Assembly (NCBI GenBank): GCA_945787335.1
Contig: CALZHR010000099.1
Location: 1-35,024 of the forward strand
Length of the DNA stretch: 35,024 bases
Direction of reading: 5' to 3'
Source: an uncultured Desulfuromonadales bacterium
GTDB lineage: Bacteria; Desulfobacterota; Desulfuromonadia; Desulfuromonadales; Geopsychrobacteraceae
Shown here: positions 1 to 7,849 of the stretch, one piece after another
Numbering within the stretch: position 1 is the first letter of the stretch
Layout of the letters: each line of letters begins with the position of its first letter
Translations under genes and position numbers: made by a program
The notes under the pieces: generated by a model
Database searches by the model: none
What the model saw: the letters and a program-made list of their open reading frames with translations, nothing else
Told to the model about the DNA's origin: nothing

Positions 1-2
1 AA

Positions 3-371
3 CCGGATACGCTGGACGAAAAACACCAGAGCGCCGAATGGCAGGAATTCGTTCAGTCGCTGATGCAAATGTGTGGGGGGAATTGGGGAGAGTTTCCCCT
101 GCTGTCCCGTCAGGACTGGCGCCAGGCGGTCTACGCTAACGACACCACGCTGGCCTATTGGGAATGGGCCGCAATCACCATTGACGAGTTGATAGAAAGA
201 GCCAAGACCAATGGCTATGCCATCGAGGAAGATGGCGAGCAGAGCGGACATTTCGCTTACCTCACCCCGACCGGGGGGCGCAGCTCAACCCTCTATGAAA
301 TGGAGGACCTCGCCTGGTGCGCCGCGGGACTGCACGACGCGCAAGAGGGCGGCACAGGGCCCTGCTGCTGA
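3..371 (+). CDS. 3' end of a protein of unknown function
   Basis: An open frame enters from the left edge and runs to a TGA, giving at least 122 residues; the true start lies outside the window. The visible part is acidic, rich in Trp, Glu and Asp, lacks membrane segments or a signal peptide, and ends in two cysteines (GTGPCC). I do not recognise a family. An internal ATG at 63 could start a 102-residue protein, but the frame stays open upstream with ordinary codon use, so a longer protein is more likely. It converges on the lipoprotein gene that follows on the other strand, with about 65 bases between the two stops. Confidence 0.55.
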   Translation, partial: PDTLDEKHQSAEWQEFVQSLMQMCGGNWGEFPLLSRQDWRQAVYANDTTLAYWEWAAITIDELIERAKTNGYAIEEDGEQSGHFAYLTPTGGRSSTLYEMEDLAWCAAGLHDAQEGGTGPCC

Positions 372-436
372 CCCTCAAGCCAAGCTGACGGACCCCCTGC
401 GGCATTCAGCTCGTGTTTTTTCACCCTGCTCGCGGA

Positions 437-1591
437 TTAGTTTGCATAACCGGTCAACTCAACATAACCATATCCCTGCACCTTGCTTTCGCCACTGACG
501 CCCTGCAAAGCGACCGCTCCCTCCCAATATCGCACCGCAGTCTGCAGCTCCTGATCGGCCAACAGCGGGACAATTTCAAGGTCGAGCTGCTGATCCGGAA
601 CCTGCAGCCGCCAGCGGGCCGGGTAGCGACCTGCACTGTGGGGGCTGTTCCAATGGTCAAGGATGTCGATCCGTATATCGTCCGGCGTCAACTTGAGGCT
701 GCCGCCGTCCGCCGCCACCAGCACCCCCTTGCTGAGCGGATCGGGACCGCCGTCGGCCAGCCGCAGCTGGTAATACATCAGCTCCCGGCCGTCATCAAGC
801 TGCAGGCTGAACCAGTCCCAACCGACCTGATTTTCCCCCAGGGCGCTGGTGCTCCACTCCCGATCGAGCCAGCTGGTCCCCGTGACCTGGAAGCTTGCTT
901 CGCCAATCCTGATTTCACCGGCCGTCGGCAACCGCGTCAGCGAATAATAATAGGAGGCATTGCCCGCTTCGCGACTCTTCTGACTCAGCCCCTGGTCACC
1001 CTGCAGGACAAACGGCTTGCTGCTCTCCAGGCTCAGATCGATGGCCACCTCGCCTGCTGCTGCGTTCAGCTGCATCGGCAGGATCGCACCCCGGCTGCCG
1101 GCCGCAGACCAATCTTCCAGCCAGACCCGGAACGGTGCGGCCGTGGCGCCGGCCAACCCCAGAGCGGCCCGGCTGAAGCGTTCGAAATGATGAAATTTCT
1201 CGCCGGCCGGGTCGCTCAAGGCGAAATGGGCGAGGTAGATCTGGTTGCTGGCCCAGGCCGAGGAGCGCGGTACAGTTTCCGGGTGCAGAGCATTGCGGAA
1301 GAAGGTCAGCTGATAGCCGAAACGCCGGCCCTCAGCATTCTGCAGGTTGCCGGTGTAATACCACCATTCGGTTTTAAACTCCGGGTGCGGCCCGTGGTCG
1401 CGAGGAAAGATGAACTCGCGGGCCTTTGTCGCCCGGGCAAAGCCGGGTTCGGGAGCGCCGCCCAGGGATTCGGCGACCGTCAGCCGTTGCTGATTGGCCG
1501 CGCCGGTCGGGGCGGAGCGATCATCGCACCCGCCGCTGACCAAGACAAGCAGCCCCAGCAGGCCAAGCTGAAGAGCAGAGCTCAGGCGCAT
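437..1591 (-). CDS. AttH/CrtC-like lipocalin-fold lipoprotein
   Basis: A 384-residue exported lipoprotein. The N-terminus has a hydrophobic stretch followed by a lipobox (LVSGGC, Cys22), so the mature protein should be lipid-anchored. The body resembles the AttH / carotenoid 1,2-hydratase family: FKTEWWYYTGNL near residue 73 and SWLDREWS near 240 are typical. In this family the fold is a double lipocalin-like barrel; some members hydrate carotenoids, but AttH proteins are the exported partner of an ABC transporter. The ATG lies 2 bases past the permease stop, with an SD (GGGAGGAA) inside the permease's last codons, so it is the third gene of that operon. No carotenoid genes are nearby, which favours an AttH-like role. 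Substrate unknown. Confidence 0.82.
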   Translation of the reverse strand: MRLSSALQLGLLGLLVLVSGGCDDRSAPTGAANQQRLTVAESLGGAPEPGFARATKAREFIFPRDHGPHPEFKTEWWYYTGNLQNAEGRRFGYQLTFFRNALHPETVPRSSAWASNQIYLAHFALSDPAGEKFHHFERFSRAALGLAGATAAPFRVWLEDWSAAGSRGAILPMQLNAAAGEVAIDLSLESSKPFVLQGDQGLSQKSREAGNASYYYSLTRLPTAGEIRIGEASFQVTGTSWLDREWSTSALGENQVGWDWFSLQLDDGRELMYYQLRLADGGPDPLSKGVLVAADGGSLKLTPDDIRIDILDHWNSPHSAGRYPARWRLQVPDQQLDLEIVPLLADQELQTAVRYWEGAVALQGVSGESKVQGYGYVELTGYAN

Positions 1592-1593
1592 CG

Positions 1594-4137
1594 CTATTCC
1601 TCCCGCAGGGCCAGAGCCGGCTGGGTACGGGCCATCCGCCAGGCCGGGTAAAGTCCCGCCAGCAGGGCAGCGCCGAAGGCCAGAAGCACCGCCTGCAGCA
1701 AAATCAGCGGGTCGATGGCGATCTGCATGCTCCAGCCGAACGAGCGCCGATTGATGACCAGAATCAGCACCAGCGCCTGGGCGATCCCCAGCGGCACCGC
1801 CAGCAGCCCGGCCAGCAGGCCGATCAGGCCGGTTTCGCCGGTGACCAACGTCCAGAGCTGCTGCGGGGTCAGCCCGCCGGCGCGTAAAATAGCCAGTTCC
1901 CGTGAACGCTCGATCTGCATCGCCATCAGCGCATTCAAAATCCCGACAAAAGCCACCAGCACCGCCAGCAGCCGCAATACCGAGGTCACGGCAAAGGTCC
2001 GATCAAAGGTCGCCAGGGATGCCTCGCGCAAATCCTGGTTGGAATAAATCACCAGCTGCTGAATGTCGGCGGCCGCCCTGCTCAGCTGCTGAACCAGATC
2101 GGCGCTGGCGGCAGAGTCGCTGAGGTAGATTCCCAGCGCATCGGTTTGCGGCTCCTGCCAATATTTTTCATACAGTTGCCGGCGCATGGTGATCCGCCCC
2201 TGGTCGGAGCCGTAATCGGTGAATACGCCGGCGATACGGAATTGCTTTTCCCCCTGATCGGTGCGCAGGGTCAACAGATCGCCGCGCTGCAGGTTGCGCC
2301 GATAGGCGTAAGGTTCAGAAACGATCACCGCTTCAGCGCTGCTGAACGCCTGGTAGATCTGCTGCCGATCCCCTTCGGCAAACCAGTAGCCGGCAAAGCT
2401 GGCGGGCGGAATTTCGGCGACAAAGAGTTCGCTGATGCCGTCCTGGCTTTCCAGCTTCAGGTGACGGGCGCGGGTGATCCGCTCGATGCCGGGGATCTCC
2501 TGGAACCTTTCCAGCAGTTCCTTTTTCAACGGCGTCCGGCCGGGTCCGAAGCCATCACTTTCGGTGGTCACGTAGATGTCCGCCTGTAAATAACTGTGCA
2601 GCCAGCTCTCCACGGTGACCCGGAAACTGCCGATCATCAATCCGACGCCGATGGTTGCCGCCACCGCGATCACCAGCGCGGCCGTGGCCACCCCGGTGCG
2701 ACTGAGCCCGGCGACCAGGTTGCGGGCGGCCATTTTGCCGAGCATGCCGAAACTGCGCTTCAGCAGCGGCTGCAGGCGCCTCAGCAGCCAGACCGCGGTC
2801 CCCGGGGTCACCAGGGCGTAGCCGGTGATCAGCATGAACATCAGGATAAAGCTGGCGGGGATGCTTTTACTCGGGATCATCAGTCCGGCGCAACTGATCA
2901 GCATCAGCCCGCAGCCGCTGCCCACCGCCCAGGGCAGCAACCGGCGCTGCCGTCCTTCGATGGTGGAGCGGGATAAAACCGAACGCGGCGCGGTGCGGGC
3001 CGCTTCCAGCGCCGGGACAAAGGCCGCCGCCACTGTGGCGCCGAGACCGAGCAGCACGCCCTTGCCAAGCGACAGGGGGGTCAGTGCCAGGCTGCGGACG
3101 TTGAGCACGAAATACAGGTCGTTGATGGTGCGGGTCACCAGGGCCAGCAGGCCGTTGGCCAGCAGTATGCCGAGCATAAGGCCGAGCAGGGTGCCGAGCA
3201 GGCCGATCAGCACCGCTTCAACCAGCACCAGGCGGAAAATCTCCCCCCGGGTAACGCCGAGGGTCCGCAGCGCGCCGAGCAATGGCCGCCGCTGCAGGAC
3301 CGAGAAGGTCATGGTGTTATAGATCAGAAACATCCCGACCATCAGCGCCAACAGACTGAGCGCGGTCAGGTTCAGTTGGAATGCCCGGGTCATCTGGGCC
3401 ATGCTCTGCCCCCGCCGATCGGCCGTGATGACTTCGGCGCCGGCCGGCAGGAATTGCTGCAGTTGCTGCAGGCTTCGCCGCCCAGCATCGCCTTCGGGAA
3501 GAATCAGGTCGATCCGCGACAAGCGACCGAGTTTCCCCAACAGTTCCTGGGCGGTGGCGATATCGACCAGCAGCAGATTCTCCAGCGCGCGGCTTCCGAC
3601 CTGATCGCGTGGCTCGAGCAGCCCGATAAAGGTGACTGAGCGCTCTTCACCAGCAATCAGCAGCGGCAGTTCCGCGCCGTTTTTCACCCCCAGCTTGCGG
3701 GCGGTTGCGGCCGTCATCAAGCCAGCTCCCGGCTCGCTGAGCAGCCGGCTGAAATCGCTGCCGCGGCCGATTCCGGGCGAATAAGTGCGGAACGGGCCTT
3801 CGGCAAAGGGATCGATGCCGAGGATGCGCAGGGTCAGTCCCGGCTGCCCCGGGACGGCGGCAAAACCTTCGACGATCGGCGCGCTGGCGCGCCATTTTCC
3901 GGCCAACCTGAGCTGTTGATAAACCGTTTCCGGCAGGCCTGCCGAGCTGGCGATGATCTGATGACTGGCGCGGCCGCTGACCGCTTCCGCCGACAGACGA
4001 AACGCCCGGTCCGCGCTGCTGTTGGCCAGGTCGATCGCCACCACCACGGCCACCCCCAGGGCAACGCCGACCACGGCGAAGAGGATCTGCAACGGATGCC
4101 GCAACAGATAGCGGAAGCCGGCCCGCCAGAGAATCAT
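1594..4137 (-). CDS. ABC transporter permease, double FtsX/MacB-type
   Basis: An 847-residue integral membrane protein with two repeated units, each a periplasmic domain plus FtsX-type membrane helices. The N-terminus (RYLLRHPLQILFAVVGVALGVAVVVAIDLAN area) is the first helix, and further helices lie near residues 250-385 and 415-520. A second MacB_PCD-like domain spans about 525-700, and the last three helices are near 720-840. The length is about double a LolC/LolE-type permease, as in YbbP-like proteins or a fusion of AttF and AttG. It should move lipids, lipoproteins or peptides out of the inner membrane mechanically, powered by the ATPase encoded just upstream. Its ATG overlaps the ATPase stop by four bases (ATGA), and the lipoprotein gene follows 2 bases after its stop, so the three genes are translationally linked. 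Confidence 0.9.
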   Translation of the reverse strand: MILWRAGFRYLLRHPLQILFAVVGVALGVAVVVAIDLANSSADRAFRLSAEAVSGRASHQIIASSAGLPETVYQQLRLAGKWRASAPIVEGFAAVPGQPGLTLRILGIDPFAEGPFRTYSPGIGRGSDFSRLLSEPGAGLMTAATARKLGVKNGAELPLLIAGEERSVTFIGLLEPRDQVGSRALENLLLVDIATAQELLGKLGRLSRIDLILPEGDAGRRSLQQLQQFLPAGAEVITADRRGQSMAQMTRAFQLNLTALSLLALMVGMFLIYNTMTFSVLQRRPLLGALRTLGVTRGEIFRLVLVEAVLIGLLGTLLGLMLGILLANGLLALVTRTINDLYFVLNVRSLALTPLSLGKGVLLGLGATVAAAFVPALEAARTAPRSVLSRSTIEGRQRRLLPWAVGSGCGLMLISCAGLMIPSKSIPASFILMFMLITGYALVTPGTAVWLLRRLQPLLKRSFGMLGKMAARNLVAGLSRTGVATAALVIAVAATIGVGLMIGSFRVTVESWLHSYLQADIYVTTESDGFGPGRTPLKKELLERFQEIPGIERITRARHLKLESQDGISELFVAEIPPASFAGYWFAEGDRQQIYQAFSSAEAVIVSEPYAYRRNLQRGDLLTLRTDQGEKQFRIAGVFTDYGSDQGRITMRRQLYEKYWQEPQTDALGIYLSDSAASADLVQQLSRAAADIQQLVIYSNQDLREASLATFDRTFAVTSVLRLLAVLVAFVGILNALMAMQIERSRELAILRAGGLTPQQLWTLVTGETGLIGLLAGLLAVPLGIAQALVLILVINRRSFGWSMQIAIDPLILLQAVLLAFGAALLAGLYPAWRMARTQPALALREE

Positions 4138-4835
4138 AGGCGATCCTTCGGGACATCATCCTCCCGCAACTGTCCGTCTCGAATGGTTAGAATCCGGTCG
4201 GCCAGTCGGGCAACGTCCAGGCTGTGTGTGACCATCAGCGTGGTCATGCGATTTTCGCGCGCCAACCGGCTGAGCAGCGCGAGGACCTGCTGACCGGTCT
4301 CGGCATCAAGGTTGCCGGTCGGCTCATCCGCCAGCAATAATTGGGGTCGGTGAATCAGCGCCCGGGCGATCGCGACGCGCTGCTGCTCGCCACCGGACAG
4401 GCGGTCCGGATAGCTGTCGGCGCGGTCGGCAAGCTCGACCTCGCCCAACATATCCCGGGCCTGACGTTCCGCTTCGGCACCCGCGGTCCCGATCAGTTCC
4501 AGCGGCAGCAGCAGATTTTCCATCACCGTCAGGGTCGGGATCAGATTGTAAAATTGAAAGATAAAGCCGATATGCTCACGCCGAAACAGGGTGCGCTGAT
4601 GTTCGGAAAGGCCGGTCAAATTCTGCTGGCCGATTATCACCGCACCGCTGGTTGGCTGATCGATGCCGCTGAGCAGATTCAACAGGGTCGATTTACCTGA
4701 GCCGCTGCGGCCAAGTAAAACGACGAATTCTCCCTGCCGGATAATCACCCGCAGCTCGCGGAAAATCACCCGCTCCGTATCCCCTTCGCGGAAACTTTTA
4801 CTCAGGTTGTCGATTCGAACCAGGGTGTCGTTCAT
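4134..4835 (-). CDS. ABC transporter ATPase, LolD/MacB type
   Basis: A cytoplasmic ATP-binding subunit of about 233 residues that energises the adjacent FtsX permease. Motifs are complete: Walker A GRSGSGKST, Q-loop in FIFQFYNLIPTLTV, signature LSGGEQQRVAIARAL, Walker B LLLADEPTGNLD and the switch His in MVTHS. The NLIPTLTVMENL segment and overall length are typical of the LolD/MacB group that pairs with FtsX permeases. The ATG at 4835 was chosen; a GTG three codons upstream (4844) is also possible because both have weak purine-rich sites before them. It is the first gene of the three-gene operon. Three regularly spaced ATCAGT repeats sit just upstream. Confidence 0.92.
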   Translation of the reverse strand: MNDTLVRIDNLSKSFREGDTERVIFRELRVIIRQGEFVVLLGRSGSGKSTLLNLLSGIDQPTSGAVIIGQQNLTGLSEHQRTLFRREHIGFIFQFYNLIPTLTVMENLLLPLELIGTAGAEAERQARDMLGEVELADRADSYPDRLSGGEQQRVAIARALIHRPQLLLADEPTGNLDAETGQQVLALLSRLARENRMTTLMVTHSLDVARLADRILTIRDGQLREDDVPKDRL

Positions 4836-4870
4836 CACTTTCACCGTGCTCCCAGCCTGTGTCGCTGAAC

Positions 4871-4900
4871 ATCAGTTATTGTATCAGTATTTGCATCAGT
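4871..4900. repeat. Three ATCAGT direct repeats, 12-bp period
   Basis: ATCAGT occurs at 4871, 4883 and 4895, exactly 12 bases apart, with AT-rich spacers. The set lies 36-65 bases upstream of the ABC transporter ATPase start, where a promoter would be. The regular spacing resembles a direct-repeat binding site for a regulator; no regulator is identified. Confidence 0.5.
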
Positions 4901-4989
4901 GTGGGGGTGACGCCAGGGAGGAGAAGGGGCGTTAGTTGAAAGGATGACTGCGCCGTATTAACACCGTTAAGAAGCGGCGAACTTCCAGA

Positions 4990-5021
4990 GCAGCCCCTGA
5001 AGGCCGGATAATCGGGGCTGC
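4990..5021. other. Hairpin, possible terminator
   Basis: An 8-bp perfect stem (GCAGCCCC / GGGGCTGC) with a 16-base loop lies just past the stop of the small membrane protein gene. It has no run of T on either side, so intrinsic termination is uncertain. Confidence 0.35.
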
Positions 5022-5040
5022 ACCCTCAGGGAATTAGGGG

Positions 5041-5349
5041 CTAATGCACCACCGACAGCAGCAGCGCCAGCAAGAAAGAGATCGTCAACCACCAGATCAG
5101 GGTCAGCCCGCCGGTCGCCAGCAAACACCAGACCAGCCGGTCATGAAAGGGCTGGATGGTCCGGTCCCAGTTCTGTCGCGCCAGCGCCACCGGCACCAGC
5201 AGAATCAACAGGAATTCGAGCTGTTCGTTGCGCCAGGCGGCCGGCGCATGCTCCGGTTTGAAGATGTGATAAAGGATGACGAACAGCAGCACCGGCAGCG
5301 TGGCCAGGGCGGCGGCCTTGAGATTTCGCTTGAAAAAATCGCTCTGCAT
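5041..5349 (-). CDS. Small integral membrane protein, unknown function
   Basis: A 102-residue protein with three predicted membrane segments: about residues 11-30 (AAALATLPVLLFVILYHIF), 43-58 (LEFLLILLVPVALA) and 73-100 (WCLLATGGLTLIWWL onward). A basic N-terminus (KRNLK) suggests an N-in topology. No catalytic motif is visible and I do not recognise a family. The ATG has no clear ribosome-binding site. A strong hairpin (5416-5444) separates it from the flavodiiron gene, so it is probably transcribed alone. The likelihood that it is real rests on coding-like hydrophobic pattern and isolation from overlapping genes. Confidence 0.55.
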   Translation of the reverse strand: MQSDFFKRNLKAAALATLPVLLFVILYHIFKPEHAPAAWRNEQLEFLLILLVPVALARQNWDRTIQPFHDRLVWCLLATGGLTLIWWLTISFLLALLLSVVH

Positions 5350-5415
5350 GGAGAATCGGCTTTCAATTGATCAACAGTTTCGACCGGGCGGTCGCAGCTT
5401 GAATTTAACCTGGGA

Positions 5416-5444
5416 AAGCCCCCGGACAGGGTGTCCGGGGGCTT
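5416..5444 (-). terminator. Stem-loop terminator after the flavodiiron gene
   Basis: A perfect 13-bp stem (AAGCCCCCGGACA / TGTCCGGGGGCTT) with a 3-base loop lies 16 bases past the stop of the flavodiiron protein gene. The T-tract on the minus strand is short (CTTTCCC), but the stem is very stable. Confidence 0.75.
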
Positions 5445-5459
5445 GATATTGTTACGGAA

Positions 5460-6656
5460 TTATTCTTCCGTCAATACCGCAGAAGCGATCTGCTCGGCGA
5501 ACTGGCGGCAGCTGTCCATGTTCTCCACGGTCGGGGTGAAGCGGAACGAAACCCCGTCGGCGACCAGCTTGTATTTAAGACCGGTCAGCCGCTGCTCGAC
5601 CATCTTGACCGCCTCGCCGCTCCAGCCGAAGGAGCCGAACACCGCGCCCAGCTTGGCCTTCGGCGTCACCGAAGAGATCAGCGACAGGGCATGCCAGACA
5701 TGCGGCGGCGCATCGCGCTGAATAGTCGGCGTGCCGACCACCAACACGTCGGCGTGCTCCAGGGCATCGCGGTAATCATCATCGCGCATGTCGCTCAGAC
5801 CGAAGGTGTTCACATCCAGCCCCTGAGCGAACAACTCGGTCTCGATCACCTTGCCCATGTCGCGGGTGTTGCCGTGGGAAGAGAGCACCGCAAGCAACGC
5901 CTTGGGGCGACCGCTGCTGGAGGGCGCCGCGCACCAGCGGGCGTAGGATTCGATGGCAAACTGCCCGGATGAACGGCGGATCGGGCCGTGGGAGGGGCAG
6001 ACCATCTTGATCGGCAGGCCTTCGAGCTTCTTCAGTGCGTCGCGTACTTTGTCCTTGAAGGGACGGACGATGCAATCGAAGTAGAAATGGAAGTCAGAGT
6101 AAAATTCGTTGATCTCGTCATCGAACAGCTTGTCCGGGCAGTAGTGGGCGCCAAAGGCATCGCAGGGGAAGAGCAGCTGTTCCTCGACCAGGTAGGTAAA
6201 GATGGTGTCGGGCCAGTGCAGATACGGCGTGATGAAAAAGCGCAGGGTCTTGCCGCCCAGGTCGATCTCGTCGCCGTCACTGACGACCACCGCATTGAAG
6301 GGCCGATTGAGCAGCTGATTAAGAAAGTTGGCGCCGGGCTTGCTGCAGTAAATCTGCACGTCGGGGTTCTTCTCGATCACCTTGATGAGCGCGCCGGAGT
6401 GGTCCGGCTCGGTATGATTGACCACCACGATGTCGACCTTGGCCGGGTCGATGTGCTCTCCGACTTTAGCGAAGAACTCGTCGGCGAACGGCGCCTTGAC
6501 AGTGTCGATCAGGGCGGTCTTTTCCGTGCCCTGGATCAGGTACGAGTTATAGGTGGTGCCGTTGCGGGTCGGGAAAAGATCATCGAACACCTTCAGGTCG
6601 GGATGCTTGACCCCGACCCAGTGAACCTTGTCAACAACTTGCACACTGCGTTCCAT
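5460..6656 (-). CDS. Flavodiiron protein, FprA/ROO type
   Basis: A 398-residue A-type flavoprotein that reduces O2 to water, or NO to N2O, using a non-heme diiron site and FMN. The N-terminal metallo-beta-lactamase-like domain (about 1-250) keeps every diiron ligand: H81-x-E83-x-D85-H86 (NHTEPDHSG), H147, D166 and H223 (PSHGP). The C-terminal flavodoxin domain (about 252-398) starts with the FMN loop LSSHGNTRDMGK. There is no fused rubredoxin or reductase domain, so electrons must come from a separate rubredoxin or similar donor. The enzyme is cytoplasmic and typical of anaerobes that meet oxygen or NO. A good SD (GGAGG) precedes the ATG, and a promoter-like pair lies at 6698-6727. It appears to be a single-gene unit. 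Confidence 0.95.
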   Translation of the reverse strand: MERSVQVVDKVHWVGVKHPDLKVFDDLFPTRNGTTYNSYLIQGTEKTALIDTVKAPFADEFFAKVGEHIDPAKVDIVVVNHTEPDHSGALIKVIEKNPDVQIYCSKPGANFLNQLLNRPFNAVVVSDGDEIDLGGKTLRFFITPYLHWPDTIFTYLVEEQLLFPCDAFGAHYCPDKLFDDEINEFYSDFHFYFDCIVRPFKDKVRDALKKLEGLPIKMVCPSHGPIRRSSGQFAIESYARWCAAPSSSGRPKALLAVLSSHGNTRDMGKVIETELFAQGLDVNTFGLSDMRDDDYRDALEHADVLVVGTPTIQRDAPPHVWHALSLISSVTPKAKLGAVFGSFGWSGEAVKMVEQRLTGLKYKLVADGVSFRFTPTVENMDSCRQFAEQIASAVLTEE

Positions 6657-6697
6657 CTTCTCTGTCCTCCAAATAGAATATGTTACAGAATTGGTAA

Positions 6698-6727
6698 ACT
6701 ATACCCCGATCTAAGTTCTCCGGGCAA
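6698..6727 (-). promoter_or_regulatory. Candidate sigma-70 promoter for the flavodiiron gene
   Basis: On the minus strand, TTGCCC (6722-6727) and TATAGT (6698-6703) are separated by 18 bases and lie about 40-70 bases upstream of the flavodiiron start. The -10 is good and the -35 moderate. No FNR- or NorR-like dyad is obvious. Confidence 0.45.
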
Positions 6728-6750
6728 GTCTTATCCCAAACGACTGAACT

Positions 6751-7761
6751 TTAAGAGCCGAGATAGTCGATCAGCCCGTTCAGCTCGCCCATCAATTCGG
6801 CGAAGCCCTCACCGGAGAGGCTCTGGGCGCCGTCGCACAAAGCATTGGCCGGATCGGGGTGCACCTCGACCATCAGCCCGTGAGCCCCGGCGACCAGTGC
6901 CGCCTTGCTCATCACCGGCACCAACGCGCGCTTGCCGGTCGCGTGGCTGGGGTCGACGATGATCGGCAGGTGGCTCAGCTCGCGGATCAGCGGCACCACC
7001 GACAGGTCCAGGGTGTTGCGGGTCGCCTTCTCGAAGGTGCGGATGCCCCGCTCACAGAGTACGACCTGTTCGTTCCCCTCGGCGACGATATACTCCGCGG
7101 CGGCCAGGAACTCTTCGAGGGTCGCGCTCATGCCGCGCTTGAGGAGCACCGGGTGGCCGGTCTTGCCGACCTCCTTGAGCAGGTCGAAGTTCTGCATGTT
7201 GCGCGCGCCGATCTGCAGCATGTCGGCGTGCCGGCAGATCACCTCGAGCTGTTCGATGCGCATCACCTCGGTGACCACCGGCAGCCCGCTGGCCTGACCG
7301 GCCTGCTGCAGGTACTTGAGCCCCTCGATCCCCAGCCCCTGGAAGGAGTGCGGCCCGGTGCGTGGCTTGAAAGCTCCGCCCCGCAGCATCTGCGCGCCGG
7401 CCGCCTTGACCTGTGCGGCGGCGTCGAGCATCTGCTGCTCGTTCTCGATTGAGCAGGGTCCAGCGATCAGCACCGGCCGCTGGCCGTCGCCGAATTTCAC
7501 CCCGGCCACGTCGACCACCGTCGATTCCGGGTGAAAGTCGCGCGAGACCATTTTGTACGGCTTGCTGACATGAATGGTTTCACGCACCCCCGGCAGGGTG
7601 CGGATGGTCGAATCATCCACATAGCCCTGATTGCCGAGCACGCCGATGGCGGTGCGTAAGCTGCCGGGGATCGGTTCGGCTTTCAGCCCCATCGCCTCGA
7701 CGGCGGCGATCACCTGGTCGATCTGCTCCTGGCTGGCGTGGTGATGCATGACAATGAGCAT
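6751..7761 (-). CDS. aroF: 3-deoxy-7-phosphoheptulonate (DAHP) synthase
   Basis: A 336-residue class I-beta DAHP synthase. It joins phosphoenolpyruvate and erythrose 4-phosphate in the first step of the shikimate pathway. An N-terminal ferredoxin-like (ACT-like) regulatory domain (about 1-70, MLIVMHHHAS onward) precedes the TIM barrel, as in the Thermotoga-type enzyme. Barrel motifs are AGPCSIE, MLRGGAFKPRTGPHSFQG, GARNMQNF, KRGMSATLEE and VDPSHATGKR, covering the PEP and metal sites. The start is set at the internal ATG (7761) because AAGGAG lies 8 bases before it. The next gene upstream is an aminotransferase that could act in aromatic amino acid synthesis, but a palindromic element separates them. 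Feedback regulation by an aromatic amino acid is known for this subtype; the effector here is not visible. Confidence 0.94.
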   Translation of the reverse strand: MLIVMHHHASQEQIDQVIAAVEAMGLKAEPIPGSLRTAIGVLGNQGYVDDSTIRTLPGVRETIHVSKPYKMVSRDFHPESTVVDVAGVKFGDGQRPVLIAGPCSIENEQQMLDAAAQVKAAGAQMLRGGAFKPRTGPHSFQGLGIEGLKYLQQAGQASGLPVVTEVMRIEQLEVICRHADMLQIGARNMQNFDLLKEVGKTGHPVLLKRGMSATLEEFLAAAEYIVAEGNEQVVLCERGIRTFEKATRNTLDLSVVPLIRELSHLPIIVDPSHATGKRALVPVMSKAALVAGAHGLMVEVHPDPANALCDGAQSLSGEGFAELMGELNGLIDYLGS

Positions 7762-7779
7762 AGAATTATCTCCTTCGGC

Positions 7780-7844
7780 GGGCGCCATTTATGGCGCCCT
7801 ACAAGTGTCATTCAATCAGCGTAGGGGCGAGACATGTCTCGCCC
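7780..7844. repeat. REPIN-like pair of inverted palindromes
   Basis: Two palindromes face each other in the gap between aminotransferase and DAHP synthase genes. The left one is GGGCGCCAT/ATGGCGCCC (7780-7799) followed by CTAC. The right one starts with GTAG, then the 20-bp perfect palindrome at 7825-7844 (half-site GGGCGAGACA). Each has the form GTAGGG...CGCCC, and the two are in opposite orientation with 18 bases between the GTAG/CTAC tags. That is the arrangement of a REP/REPIN element. The stems could also act as terminator or RNA-stability hairpins after the aminotransferase gene. Confidence 0.6.
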
Positions 7845-7849
7845 GCAGT

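Noticed and set aside
413-1651. A 412-codon plus-strand open frame opposite the AttH-like lipoprotein gene
   Set aside because: It mirrors a gene with a lipobox, family motifs and an operon position; the plus-strand translation is low in complexity and matches nothing I recognise.
5988-6962. A 324-codon plus-strand frame opposite the flavodiiron and DAHP synthase genes
   Set aside because: It spans two well-assigned genes and the gap between them, with a promoter for the other strand inside it.
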